From UBA6912 sp963792895 (GTDB lineage: Bacteria; Actinomycetota; Acidimicrobiia; Spongiisociales; UBA5794), in assembly GCA_963792895.1 (NCBI GenBank), contig CAWBYA010000007.1:62001-126000 (forward strand): a stretch of 64,000 bases of DNA, given 5' to 3'. The position numbers were made by a program, and so were the translations under genes. Of this stretch, positions 41,347 through 50,399 are shown in pieces. The notes below the pieces were generated by a model, which did not search any database, was not told the origin of the DNA, and saw only the letters and a program-made list of their open reading frames with translations. Position 1 is the stretch's first letter; each line of letters begins with the position of its first letter.

Positions 41347-41368
41347 CGAAACGACGGTTCCGAGGACT

Positions 41369-41897
41369 CGCGTGGGTGTCGGCCACCACGATGTCGGACA
41401 CTCCCCGGTTGATGTCGGTGATGGTGAGCGTGGTGCCGCAGACGTCGCCGTTGGCGGGGTCGGTCAGGGCACAGAGCACAGTGGCGTCGGCGCCGAGCAC
41501 GATTGGGCCTCCGCCACAGTCGACGTTCTGGGTTCCGAGTGTGCCCCCGACCTGCTCCTCGAGCACGCGTACGGCCTCGGCCTCGATCGTCGTGAGATCG
41601 TCGCTGGTGAGAAGGTTCACCGACTGGACGTTGACCGTGTCCTCGTCGGTGATGGTGGCCTGCCACGTGACGGTGTCTCCCGACGCAAGTGGCGATGTGC
41701 ACGGGAACGTGACGCCGACCGCCGGGCTCATCGCAGGTGGCCGTGACCGTGCCCAACCCGAGCCGGCTCGCCGGTTGGTTCTCGATGACGACCTCCGCCG
41801 TGCTCCTCGGCGTGTCGCCGAATCTCATTGAGACTGAGCACCCTGCCAAGAGGGTCGTAGCGATGAGCACCGCCGCACGTGGTCGTTGGTTCCCCAC
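41369..41897 (-). CDS. DUF4333-type lipoprotein, frameshifted; 3' end uncertain
   Basis: A GTG at 41897 starts a lipoprotein with signal peptide and lipobox LLAGC. The first half ends TVTATCDEP; after skipping one C in a CCC run near 41729 the frame continues with VGVTFPCTSPLASGDTVTW, the repeated DUF4333-like pattern, and later LGTQNVDCGGGPIVLGADATV and DVCGTTLTITDIN. Two copies of a C-x(n)-G-x-T-x2-C pattern fit secreted proteins of this family. Past 41369 the frame stays open antisense to argH, which I doubt; the true stop may have been lost through another error. Function unknown. Confidence 0.65.
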
Positions 41898-42084
41898 GGC
41901 CGGACGCCTGAGCGGCCCCCGGTGGATAGGGAGGGAGCTCCTTGCGCCGGCGAAGAGGTGCTGTCTGCTCTTGCCGTTCGGGCGGGCCGGTCAGGCCCCG
42001 GCACGAGCGGTCGGCTCGCCTATTCGCCGAGCATCCGAGTAACGAGCGCGGTCACGGCGCCGGAACTCGAGCGGGCTCAACGGG

Positions 42085-42558
42085 TCACGCCGGGCGGACG
42101 AGGCCCGCTCGCAGCACGTCGCGAGTGATCTCCATCTGGCCGTAGTGCTGGGACAGCTCCTCGTAGACGTGCAGGAGAGCGGCCCCTTGGTTCAAGGTGC
42201 GATCTGGTCCCATGAGGGACCGGGACGGCACGTACCGAACGGGTGCGTCAGGATCTGCGCGCAGCAGGTCGCGGCGGAGTTGGATCTTGGTCTCGGTGAC
42301 GCGGGTTTCGAGTTCGGCGACGGTGCCGGCGGCCCGGAACTCGCCGTCGCGATCGCGGGATACCTCTCGTCCGGCGACGACATGGCCAGCCCAGTAGTCC
42401 ACGACGCCGAGGCAGTGCACGAGGATCACGTACGGCGAGTTCGCTGCAGAAAGCGGTGGGCGGGTGTTGGCGACGTCGTCGCCGAGTTCGGTGACGATCG
42501 CCGTCATACCGTCGAGTGCGCGCCCAACGAAGTACAGGAAGCTGTCGCGATCGATCAT
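42085..42558 (-). CDS. DinB-family protein
   Basis: 157 residues. The DinB/DUF664 four-helix bundle is recognisable from FLYFVGRALDGMTAIVTELGDD, the first metal-ligand helix with ILVHCLGVVDYWAGHVVAG, and the last helix LLHVYEELSQHYGQMEITRDVL, which supplies His residues for a divalent metal. Actinobacterial members include thiol-S-transferases that use mycothiol or bacillithiol; which thiol or substrate is involved here is not known. Confidence 0.85.
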   Translation of the reverse strand: MIDRDSFLYFVGRALDGMTAIVTELGDDVANTRPPLSAANSPYVILVHCLGVVDYWAGHVVAGREVSRDRDGEFRAAGTVAELETRVTETKIQLRRDLLRADPDAPVRYVPSRSLMGPDRTLNQGAALLHVYEELSQHYGQMEITRDVLRAGLVRPA

Positions 42559-42663
42559 GATCTCATGCTGGCAGGTACGCAGTGAGCGTGCACGGTCGGC
42601 AACCCGGTACCTGTTGCCGGCAGGCTCTGCGACACTTGCCCCGTCTCATCGTCGGGAGCGGCC

Positions 42664-43545
42664 GTGGACTCGCAACGGAGCGGAGTGTGGCTGGGTGTCG
42701 CCGCCTACGTGGTGTGGGGAGTCACTCCGCTCTTCTGGAACCTCGTGAGCGGTGTGCCTGCCCTCGAGGTTCTCGGCTACCGGATTCTCTGGGCGTGGCC
42801 GATCTTGATCGCGATCTTGGCCTTACGGCGCCGGATCACGAGCGTGCGCCGAACGTACGCCGCCACACGGACACGGGTCCTTGCCGCAATCGCCGGCGTG
42901 CTCATCACCATCAACTGGGGTGTGTACATCTGGGCGGTGACGAGCGACCACATCGTCGAGGCGAGTCTCGGCTACTTCATCAATCCGCTGGTCTCGGTTG
43001 CCCTCGGCGTTGTCGTGCTCAATGAGCACCTGCGCCCGGCGCAGCGGCTCGCCGTGACCATCGCTTCGCTCGGCGTGGTTGGCATGACCGTGATGCTCGG
43101 CGTGCTGCCGTGGATCTCCCTGGCGCTTGCGTTTTCTTTCGGTTTCTACGGTCTCCTCAAGAAGGACCCGGCGGCGGCGCCTGCGCTGGAAGGACTTCTC
43201 GGGGAGGTGACCGTGCTCGTGCTTCCGGCTGCCGTCTATCTCGCAGTGTCGGGGAGCGATGCCTTCACCCGAAGCGCGCCTACTGCGCTGTGGCTGGTTG
43301 CTGCGGGGCTGCTCACGGTCGTGCCGTTGTGGATGTTCGGCGCCGCCGCCCAGCGCATCCCACTCTCGACTATCGGCCTCCTCCAATACCTGGCGCCCAC
43401 ACTCCAGTTTGCGATTGGCGTCACCGTCTTCGGGGAGTCGATCGCAGGAGGACAGGTGTTCGGCTTCGCTCTCGTGTGGATGGCGCTCGCGGTGTTCGCG
43501 AGAGACCAGGTCACCATCGCACGACGCCTGCGGCTTGCAGCCTGA
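42664..43545 (+). CDS. rarD: RarD-type EamA-family transporter
   Basis: 293 residues and about ten membrane helices in two EamA halves. The family start SGVWLGVAAYVVWGVTPLFW and the conserved TINWGVYIWAV and EASLGYFINPLVSVALG motifs identify RarD, linked to chloramphenicol-type export in Pseudomonas, but in most bacteria of unknown substrate. The second half holds IPLSTIGLLQYLAPTLQF. GTG 42664 is used; no strong ribosome-binding site is seen. Confidence 0.9.
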   Translation: MDSQRSGVWLGVAAYVVWGVTPLFWNLVSGVPALEVLGYRILWAWPILIAILALRRRITSVRRTYAATRTRVLAAIAGVLITINWGVYIWAVTSDHIVEASLGYFINPLVSVALGVVVLNEHLRPAQRLAVTIASLGVVGMTVMLGVLPWISLALAFSFGFYGLLKKDPAAAPALEGLLGEVTVLVLPAAVYLAVSGSDAFTRSAPTALWLVAAGLLTVVPLWMFGAAAQRIPLSTIGLLQYLAPTLQFAIGVTVFGESIAGGQVFGFALVWMALAVFARDQVTIARRLRLAA

Positions 43546-43547
43546 GG

Positions 43548-45090
43548 TCAGGCAACGACGCGGCCGACACCCGCTTCGTCACGAACCCACCGGCGTCCCG
43601 TGGCCAGCTCCACGCACTTGTAGGCGCCGTCGTAGATGCCGATTCGTTTGTTCTTCACGATGGAGTTGCAGTACATCTCGAGCAGGTCGTGCTCTTGCGT
43701 GAGCAGGTCGATCGCCTGGAGCGTCTCGGGCACCGTACGCGTCTCGACCGTGCCGTCGCCGATCTCGGCAGACCGAATCGCCCCCCATGCCTCATGGCCG
43801 CCGACGCGCTCGTTGAAGATCTTGGGGACCGGGTAGAACGCCAACTCGCTCGGCTTGGTGATCATCACGTCGCTGACTCGCATGAGGTAGTTGGTCGCGT
43901 AGACGGCGTGGAAGATGTTGTCGTACAAGAAGACGTGGATTCCGTGAGCCGTCCGGTCCCTGATCTCGTCGGCGAACGCCTGCGTGTCCTCCCACGTGAA
44001 ATGGGTGTGGAGATCAGCCGCCCCGCCGAGCTGGGTGCGCAGCCACTCCCAGTTGTCGGCGTGATCGCCGAGGTTGACGAAGAGCGTGAGCTCGCCGCGA
44101 TCGACCATCGGCCTGCAGTGGTCGACGATCGCCTTGAACAGCTCGCGCTGCGCTCCGGCACCGCCCATCGTCAGCAGAAAACGGCGTGGCTCTCCGCCGG
44201 CCATCCGCGAGAGACGCGCCGCGCAGTCGACCTCGATGCCGTCGACGAGCTCGTGGTCGACATGGTGCCCGACGTAGTGGAGCGCATCCGGCGGCGTGGG
44301 GCGAAGCATCCGTCCCTTGTCGTCGAATCCGCGCATCACTCGAAAGCCGTAGTAGCCGGACGGCGACTGCACCCCGTGCTTCGCTCCCTCGATGAGCTGG
44401 AACGCCATCGGCCAGTTGTCGAACATCATGTCGACGACGTGGGTCATGCCGCCTGCAACGGCGCCCATGCAGTTCCACATGTGGGAGGCGAGGAGCGGCT
44501 GCTCCGGCGGCAGCGCCTGGTGGAGGCCGGCGAAGAGCTCACTCATGCGATAGTCGCGGGCGTTGGCCTTGATGAACCGCCATGGCCACCCCTGCGGATA
44601 TCGATTGAGCAGCCAATTGAGTCCTGGGAGGGTCTTGTCGCCGGTCGTCACCGACTCCCACACGTATTTGTTGAAGAGTGTGCTGCGCTGGGAGAGTCGG
44701 GAGAACTTGGAGTAGTTCGTGTTCCACCAGTTGATCACGTCCGACGTGATGCCGGGGATCGAAAGCAAATCGAGCCAGTACGGCGTGAAGCCCATCGCCC
44801 GTGCCGCCGAGGCACCAGCCATCGCGATGCGGTAGTGGCCGAATCCCATTCGCACGGTTGCGCACACCACCCCCTCCCCGGCGTCGATCGGCTCTCCGTC
44901 CCCGCTACGGACGACGTCCTTGAGACCGAAGACGGGACCCAGGTACGGATTGTCCTGGAGACTCAGTGTGTACGTCTCGTCGGGGTCGTAGGCGAACTTG
45001 TCGACGAACATCTGCTGCCATGCGCGCGCCCGTTCGCGCGTGGGCGGCGTCGAGCGCGTTCCCGTAGAGGCTGAAGCCATTGTTCCCCAT
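43548..45090 (-). CDS. Conserved GT-B-like (MGDG-synthase/GT28-type) protein, apparent N-terminal frameshift
   Basis: About 514 residues. The N-terminal Rossmann-like half has TVRMGFGHYRIAMAGASAARAMG, and the C-terminal half has LTMGGAGAQRELFKAIVDH, then TLFVNLGDHADNWEWL and ITKPSELAFYPVPKIFN, a pattern like the nucleotide-sugar end of GT28/MGDG-synthase proteins. A sugar-transfer role is inference. The start is at ATG 45090 with GGAG 5 nt upstream, giving MGNNGFSLYGNALDAAH; the rest of the protein is in the next frame, so one extra base appears present near 45030-45050. The alternative is ATG 45080 without a good site. Divergent from the DeoR gene. Confidence 0.6.
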
Positions 45091-45240
45091 CGCTGCTCCT
45101 CGTCGTTGACGGGTTCACGTCGTCGGATCTCGCAGCGGGGAGGCTAATCGGCGCTCTGAGGGCGCAGACGCCGTCGTGCAAGAGCTTGCGGAAACAAAAG
45201 AACTCTCAGGCTCTTGACAGAATATCGAAAGTGATCGACG

Positions 45241-46041
45241 ATGGCCGGCGTGGCATCTGGGACCTTGCCGGAGATACGTCGGGAGAGAATGCTGGCGACG
45301 ATCCGCAGCCGGAGCTTCGCTCGTGTTGCCGAACTGTCCTCTGAGTTCGGGATCTCCGAAGTGACCGTACGTTCCGACCTCGACGTGCTCGAGCGTCTCG
45401 GCGCCGTCAGACGCGTTCACGGAGGCGCGATCCTCGATGCCCGCCATGCACGGACCGAGCGATCGTTCGAGGAAGAAGCCGCGACGTCGGCCGACGAGAA
45501 GGCGGCGATTGCCTCGGTCGCCGCCGCAATCGTTGGGTCAGGCGACACCGTCATCTTCGATGTGGGCACCACGTGCTCGGCAGTTGCGGCTGCTCTCGTT
45601 GCTCGGACCGAACTCGAGGACGTCGTGATCATCACGAACGGCCTCAACATCGCCCTCGCATTCGAGCAGGCCATGCCACGTTTCACGGTTGTGGTTGCGG
45701 GCGGCACGCTGCGGCCGCTCCAACACTCGCTCGTCGACCCGTACGGGGGATTGATGCTGGAGCATCTGAACGCGGATCTCATGTTCCTTGGATGCAACGG
45801 CATCGACGCCGAACGCGGCGTCACCAACGTGAACCTCCCCGAGGCGACCATGAAGCAGCGGATGATGAGCTCAGCGCGCCGGACCATCGCCGTCGCCGAC
45901 GGTTCGAAGGTGGGGCATGTCAGTGCGGCGCGCATCTGCGGCGTCGCCGACCTCGGTGTGCTGATCACCGGCCGGAGCGCACGCCCCGATCTCGTCGCTG
46001 CGCTCGAACAAGAAGATCTCGAGATTCGGATCGCACCATGA
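45241..46041 (+). CDS. DeoR-family sugar-responsive regulator
   Basis: 266 residues. The DeoR helix-turn-helix is at residues 12-60 (RRERMLATIRSRSFARVAELS and ISEVTVRSDLDVLERLGAV), followed by RVHGGAI. The sensor domain (about 80-240) carries the phosphosugar-binding patterns GDTVIFDVGTTC, ITNGLNIAL and LFLGCNGID. It is the first gene ahead of a sugar-binding lipoprotein, two permeases, galT and galK, so it most likely controls them. Upstream, 45214-45219 is TTGACA and 45224-45236 contains CGAAAGTGATCG, a possible operator or promoter part. Confidence 0.92.
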   Translation: MAGVASGTLPEIRRERMLATIRSRSFARVAELSSEFGISEVTVRSDLDVLERLGAVRRVHGGAILDARHARTERSFEEEAATSADEKAAIASVAAAIVGSGDTVIFDVGTTCSAVAAALVARTELEDVVIITNGLNIALAFEQAMPRFTVVVAGGTLRPLQHSLVDPYGGLMLEHLNADLMFLGCNGIDAERGVTNVNLPEATMKQRMMSSARRTIAVADGSKVGHVSAARICGVADLGVLITGRSARPDLVAALEQEDLEIRIAP

Positions 46042-46102
46042 CCGGATCGAGAACGGGCCTGGCATCCAGGCCACCCATTCACGGACAGAAAGGAGCCCCT
46101 CG

Positions 46103-47494
46103 ATGACGAAGAGATGGTTCCTGCTGCTGGTCGTCTTCGCTTTGGTGATGGCGGCATGTGGCGGGGATGACGACACCGGAGGCGCGACCACCACGGCCGG
46201 AGCCGGCGGCGAGACGACGACGACGGCTGCTGCTGCAACCACGACCGCCGCGACGGGCGGCGAGACGACCACGACGGCAGAAGCGATGGACGAGGTCACC
46301 TTGCGGTGGCGCACTCGTCCAGACAACGACGAGGAGGCGGCCGTCTACGCGTCGATCTCCGACGAGTTGACCGGGACGCTGGAGGGCGTCACGCTTGCGT
46401 ACGAACCTGGAGGGCAGGAGACGGCCGGCTATCAGCAGACTCTGTTGACCGAGCTGACGGCGGGGACCGCTCCCGACGTCTTCTGGCTGCCCGGTACCGA
46501 CATCGCCGATTTTGCCACTCGCGGCGTGATTCTCGACCTGCGGTCCCTCGCGGATGCCAGCGGTCACAACGACGCCGACTTCTACCCCGGCCCAATGTTC
46601 CACCTCACGTTCAACCCGGCGACGGGCAACACGGGCGAGACGTTGTGGGGACTGCCCCGCGACGTATCGACGTTTGCGTTGTACATCAACCTCGACCTCA
46701 TCGCCGAGGCCGGCGTGGACGATCCCCGGGAGCTGGCTGCGGCCGGCACCTGGAACTGGGATACGTTGCGTGAGGTTGCTGACGGCATCGGTTCGCTCGG
46801 CGGCGGGATCACCGGCTACGGGCAGAGCACGTGGTGGGGTCCCTACGGCTACTGGTTGAACGCTGCAGGCGGTGGATTCTTCAACGCCGACCGCAGCGCA
46901 TGCTCGCTCGACAGCGACGGCTCGATCGCCGGCCTCACCGCCCTCCAAGAGCTGTATGCCAACGGCAGTGTCGTGCCTTGGGGTGAGGACCCCGAGGCGC
47001 CCTTCCGCGCCGGCACGCTCGGGATGTTCCAGAACGGTCGCTGGGCGACACCCGGCATCCGAACCGTCGACTTCAACTGGGACGTCGTGAAGCTGCCGGA
47101 CGGTCCTGGAGGACCCTCGAACTGGCTGTTCTGGGGTGCGTATGTGGTCAACGCCAGCACCGAGCATCCCGAGCAGGCGTGGCAGCTCGTGCAAGCACTG
47201 ACAACTGCCGAGGTCCAGGCGCAGATCGCCGAGCTCGGCGCCAATGTGCCCAGCCGGGTGAGCCAGGAGGCGCTGGACGCCTTCTTGACGTTCACCCCAC
47301 CGGAGAACAATCAGGCCTTCCTCGACGGCCTGGCCGAGAACCCTGCTACTGAAGGCCCGCTGTGGGCCGGCAGCTGGCCGGAGTACGTCTCGGTCATGGA
47401 CGCTGAGATCGGCAACGTTGTCACCGGCGCAACGTCGATTGATGACTTTGCGGCCAACATCTGCACGTTGGAGGCTCCGGCCTTCACGAGCTGA
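46103..47494 (+). CDS. ABC sugar transporter, substrate-binding lipoprotein
   Basis: 463 residues of solute-binding family 1. The signal peptide ends in a lipobox (ALVMAAC) with a Thr-rich linker (residues 22-65) before the domain. Typical patterns include LTELTAGTAPDVFWL, GLPRDVSTFALYINLDLI and the C-terminal hinge region around NWLFWGAYVVNASTEHPEQAW. GAAAGGAG lies ahead of ATG 46103. Given galT and galK downstream, a galactoside or galactose-containing sugar is the likely cargo, by inference. A stable hairpin follows the stop. Confidence 0.9.
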   Translation: MTKRWFLLLVVFALVMAACGGDDDTGGATTTAGAGGETTTTAAAATTTAATGGETTTTAEAMDEVTLRWRTRPDNDEEAAVYASISDELTGTLEGVTLAYEPGGQETAGYQQTLLTELTAGTAPDVFWLPGTDIADFATRGVILDLRSLADASGHNDADFYPGPMFHLTFNPATGNTGETLWGLPRDVSTFALYINLDLIAEAGVDDPRELAAAGTWNWDTLREVADGIGSLGGGITGYGQSTWWGPYGYWLNAAGGGFFNADRSACSLDSDGSIAGLTALQELYANGSVVPWGEDPEAPFRAGTLGMFQNGRWATPGIRTVDFNWDVVKLPDGPGGPSNWLFWGAYVVNASTEHPEQAWQLVQALTTAEVQAQIAELGANVPSRVSQEALDAFLTFTPPENNQAFLDGLAENPATEGPLWAGSWPEYVSVMDAEIGNVVTGATSIDDFAANICTLEAPAFTS

Positions 47495-47504
47495 CGACGA
47501 CGAA

Positions 47505-47535
47505 GTTGGGGCCGGGCGCTTCGCCCGGCCCCAAC
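47505..47535 (+). terminator. Intra-operon hairpin after the binding-protein gene
   Basis: A 14-bp perfect stem GTTGGGGCCGGGCG (47505-47518) with 47522-47535 around a 3-nt loop. Lying between the binding protein and the permeases, it probably attenuates or protects the mRNA so that more binding protein than permease is made. Confidence 0.8.
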
Positions 47536-47553
47536 ACACATCGGGGTGATCGC

Positions 47554-49119
47554 ATGACGACGGAAGTGCTCACGTCAAGACCTACCGCTGAGAACCAGAC
47601 GTGGTGGCTCGCGCCGTTGATCGTGTGGCAGGCGGTCTACGCGGTTGGGGCCGTCATCGTTGCGGTGCTCATCGCAGCCGGATCCGGAATCGTGATCACC
47701 GGAAGACCAAGGGTGATGGCTATTGCCATATTTGCGATCCTCGGTCTCTTCGCCGCGCTGTCGGTGCGCTGGATCGTGAATAGGAACCACCGTGGACGCC
47801 TCACGGCCTTCGTGCTCAACCTGGTCCTCTCCGTTGGTGCGGGCTTCGTGACGCTCCAAGAGACGAATGTGTTCAACGGTCTCGACACACTCGGCGGGAC
47901 CTTCATCAAAGGGGTTCCGTTCCTCGCACTCATCGTGATCGGCTGGCTCATCGCCGGCTGGGCAGGCAAGATCACGGGACCGACGGGCAAGGCGCTGAAG
48001 CTGGCGGCTCGCTGGTTCTTCATCATCGGAGTTGCGTTGTTGCTGCTGCGCGTCGGGCTGCTGCCGGGGCTGTGGACGTTCCTCACCCGCCTCGTCCTGC
48101 CCGGAGCCCTGGTCCCTGCTGCCATCGCCGTCGTTGCGGTGCTGTGGACCAAGTTGATGCTCAGCGACGAGCCGAACCGCATCTTCCGCAGCACGAAGGC
48201 CCAACTCGAAGTGATGGACGGCATCTTCTTCGTGTCTCCCAACGTGCTCGGCTTCCTGGCATTCCTCGCCGGGCCGCTTGCCTTCTCGCTGTTCGTGTCA
48301 TTCACCGACTGGGACGGCCTCAGCGAGGCGGCGTGGGTCGGCATCCGCAACTACACAGATCTCCTGACCGACCCCTTCTTCCTGAAGTCGCTGAGAAACA
48401 TCCTCTACTTCGGTGTGCTCGCAGTGCCGTTGTCCGTCCTCCCGGCGCTCGGCCTCGCCGCACTGCTCAACACCAAACTGCCGGGGATGAAGTTCTTCAG
48501 GGCGTTGTACTTCCTCCCCGCCGTTGCAGGCGTCGTCGGTGTCGCCCTCATCTGGAAGCAGCTCTACAACGCAACGGTCGGGTACATCAACTTCGGGCTT
48601 GTGAGGCTCTGGGACCTGATCAACGTGCTTCCCGGCGTCGAGCTCACGGCTCCGCAACCCCAATGGCTGTCGAGCCCATCGACGGCGATGCTGTCCATGG
48701 TCATCGTCTTCTCGTTCTCGACCATCGGCCTCAATGCCGTGCTGTTCCTCGCCGGTCTCCAAAGCGTGCCGCCGGATCTCTACGAGGCCGCCGAGCTCGA
48801 CGGCGCTGGGCCGTGGGCCAAGTTCAGGCGCATCACCATTCCGATGCTGGCGCCGACCACGGTGTTCGTCGTCATCACTACGACGATTCTGGCTCTCCAG
48901 CTGTTCTCGGAGCCGTTCATCCTCAACGCGCCGCAGCTCTCGCCGAACGGGCCCGGTAACGCAACGCTCACCCCAGTGATCTACCTCTACCAGAACGCCT
49001 TCGAGCGCTTCAACCAGGGCTACGCATCGGCGATCGGGTGGGCGTTGTTCCTCCTCATATTCGGCATCACGATCCTCTACTTCCGGACCCAGCGTGACCA
49101 GGGGGTATTGAGCGCATGA
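47554..49119 (+). CDS. ABC sugar permease 1 (MalF-like) with extra N-terminal membrane domain
   Basis: 521 residues. The permease proper begins near residue 210 (VMDGIFFVSPNVLGFLAFL) and holds the EAA loop EAAELDGAGPWAKFRRITIPMLAPT near residue 410. Ahead of it are about six additional membrane helices, including WWLAPLIVWQAVYAVGAVIVA and IVIGWLIAGWAGKITGP, more than MalF normally has. ATG 47554 is preferred to the frame from 47506, which would include the hairpin. It overlaps the second permease by ATGA. No ATPase gene is present, as is common when a shared MsmK/UgpC-type ATPase is used. Confidence 0.88.
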   Translation: MTTEVLTSRPTAENQTWWLAPLIVWQAVYAVGAVIVAVLIAAGSGIVITGRPRVMAIAIFAILGLFAALSVRWIVNRNHRGRLTAFVLNLVLSVGAGFVTLQETNVFNGLDTLGGTFIKGVPFLALIVIGWLIAGWAGKITGPTGKALKLAARWFFIIGVALLLLRVGLLPGLWTFLTRLVLPGALVPAAIAVVAVLWTKLMLSDEPNRIFRSTKAQLEVMDGIFFVSPNVLGFLAFLAGPLAFSLFVSFTDWDGLSEAAWVGIRNYTDLLTDPFFLKSLRNILYFGVLAVPLSVLPALGLAALLNTKLPGMKFFRALYFLPAVAGVVGVALIWKQLYNATVGYINFGLVRLWDLINVLPGVELTAPQPQWLSSPSTAMLSMVIVFSFSTIGLNAVLFLAGLQSVPPDLYEAAELDGAGPWAKFRRITIPMLAPTTVFVVITTTILALQLFSEPFILNAPQLSPNGPGNATLTPVIYLYQNAFERFNQGYASAIGWALFLLIFGITILYFRTQRDQGVLSA

Positions 49120-50399
49120 CCTTGCCCGATGACCGCACCCTCGACGAGAACCAGACGCCGCCCCGCGCCGCCACGCAGCAATGGCAGGCCGAAGGCGCCC
49201 GCAGGCGTCGCCGCATCCGGACCGTCATCGGGCGGACCCTTCTCTTCGGGTTCCTGGGCGGGTTCGCGTTGTTGATGGTCTTTCCGTTCGTCTACATGGC
49301 GTCGTCTGCGCTGAAGACACCTGCGGACACCTTCCGGTACCCGCCCAAGGTCCTGCCTCGCGCAGCCGAAACGGTCCTCGTCGACGGCGAAGAGCTGCCC
49401 GTGTACAGCCTGCCCGTGAACGGCGAGCCGACCGACGTCCTCCTCGCGGAATCGGCAGTCGAGGCCGGGGTGTTCGTAGATCCCGCGAACCCCGACGACC
49501 CGGACAGCCAGATCGCCTGGCCGCTCGCCCTGGTTCAGGACACCGGGCGCACCGTGCCGATCGACGGCGAGGAGGCCGGCGTCTACGTCGTGCCGGTGGG
49601 TTCCGAGACGGAGGAGCGCGCCCTGCTGCGCACGACCGTCGTCGGGAGGTTCATTGGGCAGGATGATCCGAGCGTGGAGACCTATGCCGTCGTGCGAACA
49701 GCTCCGGCAGCCGAGGCGATCACGGCACGGTGGGAGAACTTCTCGGACGTGCTCGACAGGCGGGGGCTCGATCGCGCCCTCTCCAACACCGTGCTGGTGA
49801 CGGCTCTCGTCGTCGCCGGGATCCTGTTCACCTCGATCATGGGCGGGTATGCGTTCGCCCGGATCAACTTCCCGGGACGCAACGCACTCTTTCTCGCCTA
49901 CTTGGGGTCGATCATGATCCCGTTCATCGTCGTGATCGTCCCGCTGTTCCAGCTCATGGTGTCGCTCGGCTGGATCGACCATCTCGGAGTCCTCGTGTGG
50001 CCGTTCCTCTTCAACGCGTATGGGACCTTCCTGATGCGCCAGTTCTTCATGGGCATCCCCAAGGAGCTCGACGAGGCGGCCGTGATCGACGGCGCCAAGC
50101 GATGGCGCATCCTGTGGCGGATCTATGTGCCTCTGTCATGGCCGGCGATTGCCACGCTCGGCACGTTCTCGTTCCTGTATGCGTGGAACTCGTTCGTCTG
50201 GCCGCTCGTGGCGATCAACACCGCCAACGAGGACGACTGGGTCTTGACGACGGCACTGCGCCAGCTCGGCGGTCAGTCTGTGGACAGCCCCAACCTGATC
50301 TTTGCGGGCATCGTGATCGCAGTGGTTGTCCCCATGGCGATCTTCGTTGCCGCCCAGCGCTACTTCGTGGAGAACGTGGCGACCTCCGGCATCAAGTGA
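49116..50399 (+). CDS. ABC sugar permease 2 (MalG-like) with an external insert
   Basis: 427 residues, about 130 more than a normal MalG. The first helix (LLFGFLGGFALLMVFPFVYM) and SSALKTPADTFRYPP are followed by an insertion of about 110 residues (near 85-200) before LDRALSNTVLVTALVVAGIL. The insert contains two similar stretches, VDGEELPVYSLPVNGE and IDGEEAGVYVVPVGSE, and should lie outside the membrane. The EAA loop ELDEAAVIDGAKRWRILWRIYVPLSWP is normal. Its stop overlaps the galT start. Confidence 0.88.
   Translation: MTLPDDRTLDENQTPPRAATQQWQAEGARRRRRIRTVIGRTLLFGFLGGFALLMVFPFVYMASSALKTPADTFRYPPKVLPRAAETVLVDGEELPVYSLPVNGEPTDVLLAESAVEAGVFVDPANPDDPDSQIAWPLALVQDTGRTVPIDGEEAGVYVVPVGSETEERALLRTTVVGRFIGQDDPSVETYAVVRTAPAAEAITARWENFSDVLDRRGLDRALSNTVLVTALVVAGILFTSIMGGYAFARINFPGRNALFLAYLGSIMIPFIVVIVPLFQLMVSLGWIDHLGVLVWPFLFNAYGTFLMRQFFMGIPKELDEAAVIDGAKRWRILWRIYVPLSWPAIATLGTFSFLYAWNSFVWPLVAINTANEDDWVLTTALRQLGGQSVDSPNLIFAGIVIAVVVPMAIFVAAQRYFVENVATSGIK

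Noticed and set aside
40388..41368. Continuation of the DUF4333 frame for about 325 codons into argH
   Set aside because: It would be antisense to argH with a repetitive composition; the stop was more probably lost through a local base error.
43110..45074. 654-residue plus-strand frame overlapping rarD and the GT-B-like gene
   Set aside because: Out of frame with rarD and antisense to the GT-B-like gene, which has clear conserved motifs.
45214..45240. Housekeeping promoter directly before the DeoR gene based on TTGACA
   Set aside because: TTGACA at 45214-45219 has no -10 at the right distance before the start; the region may hold an operator instead, so I only mention it.
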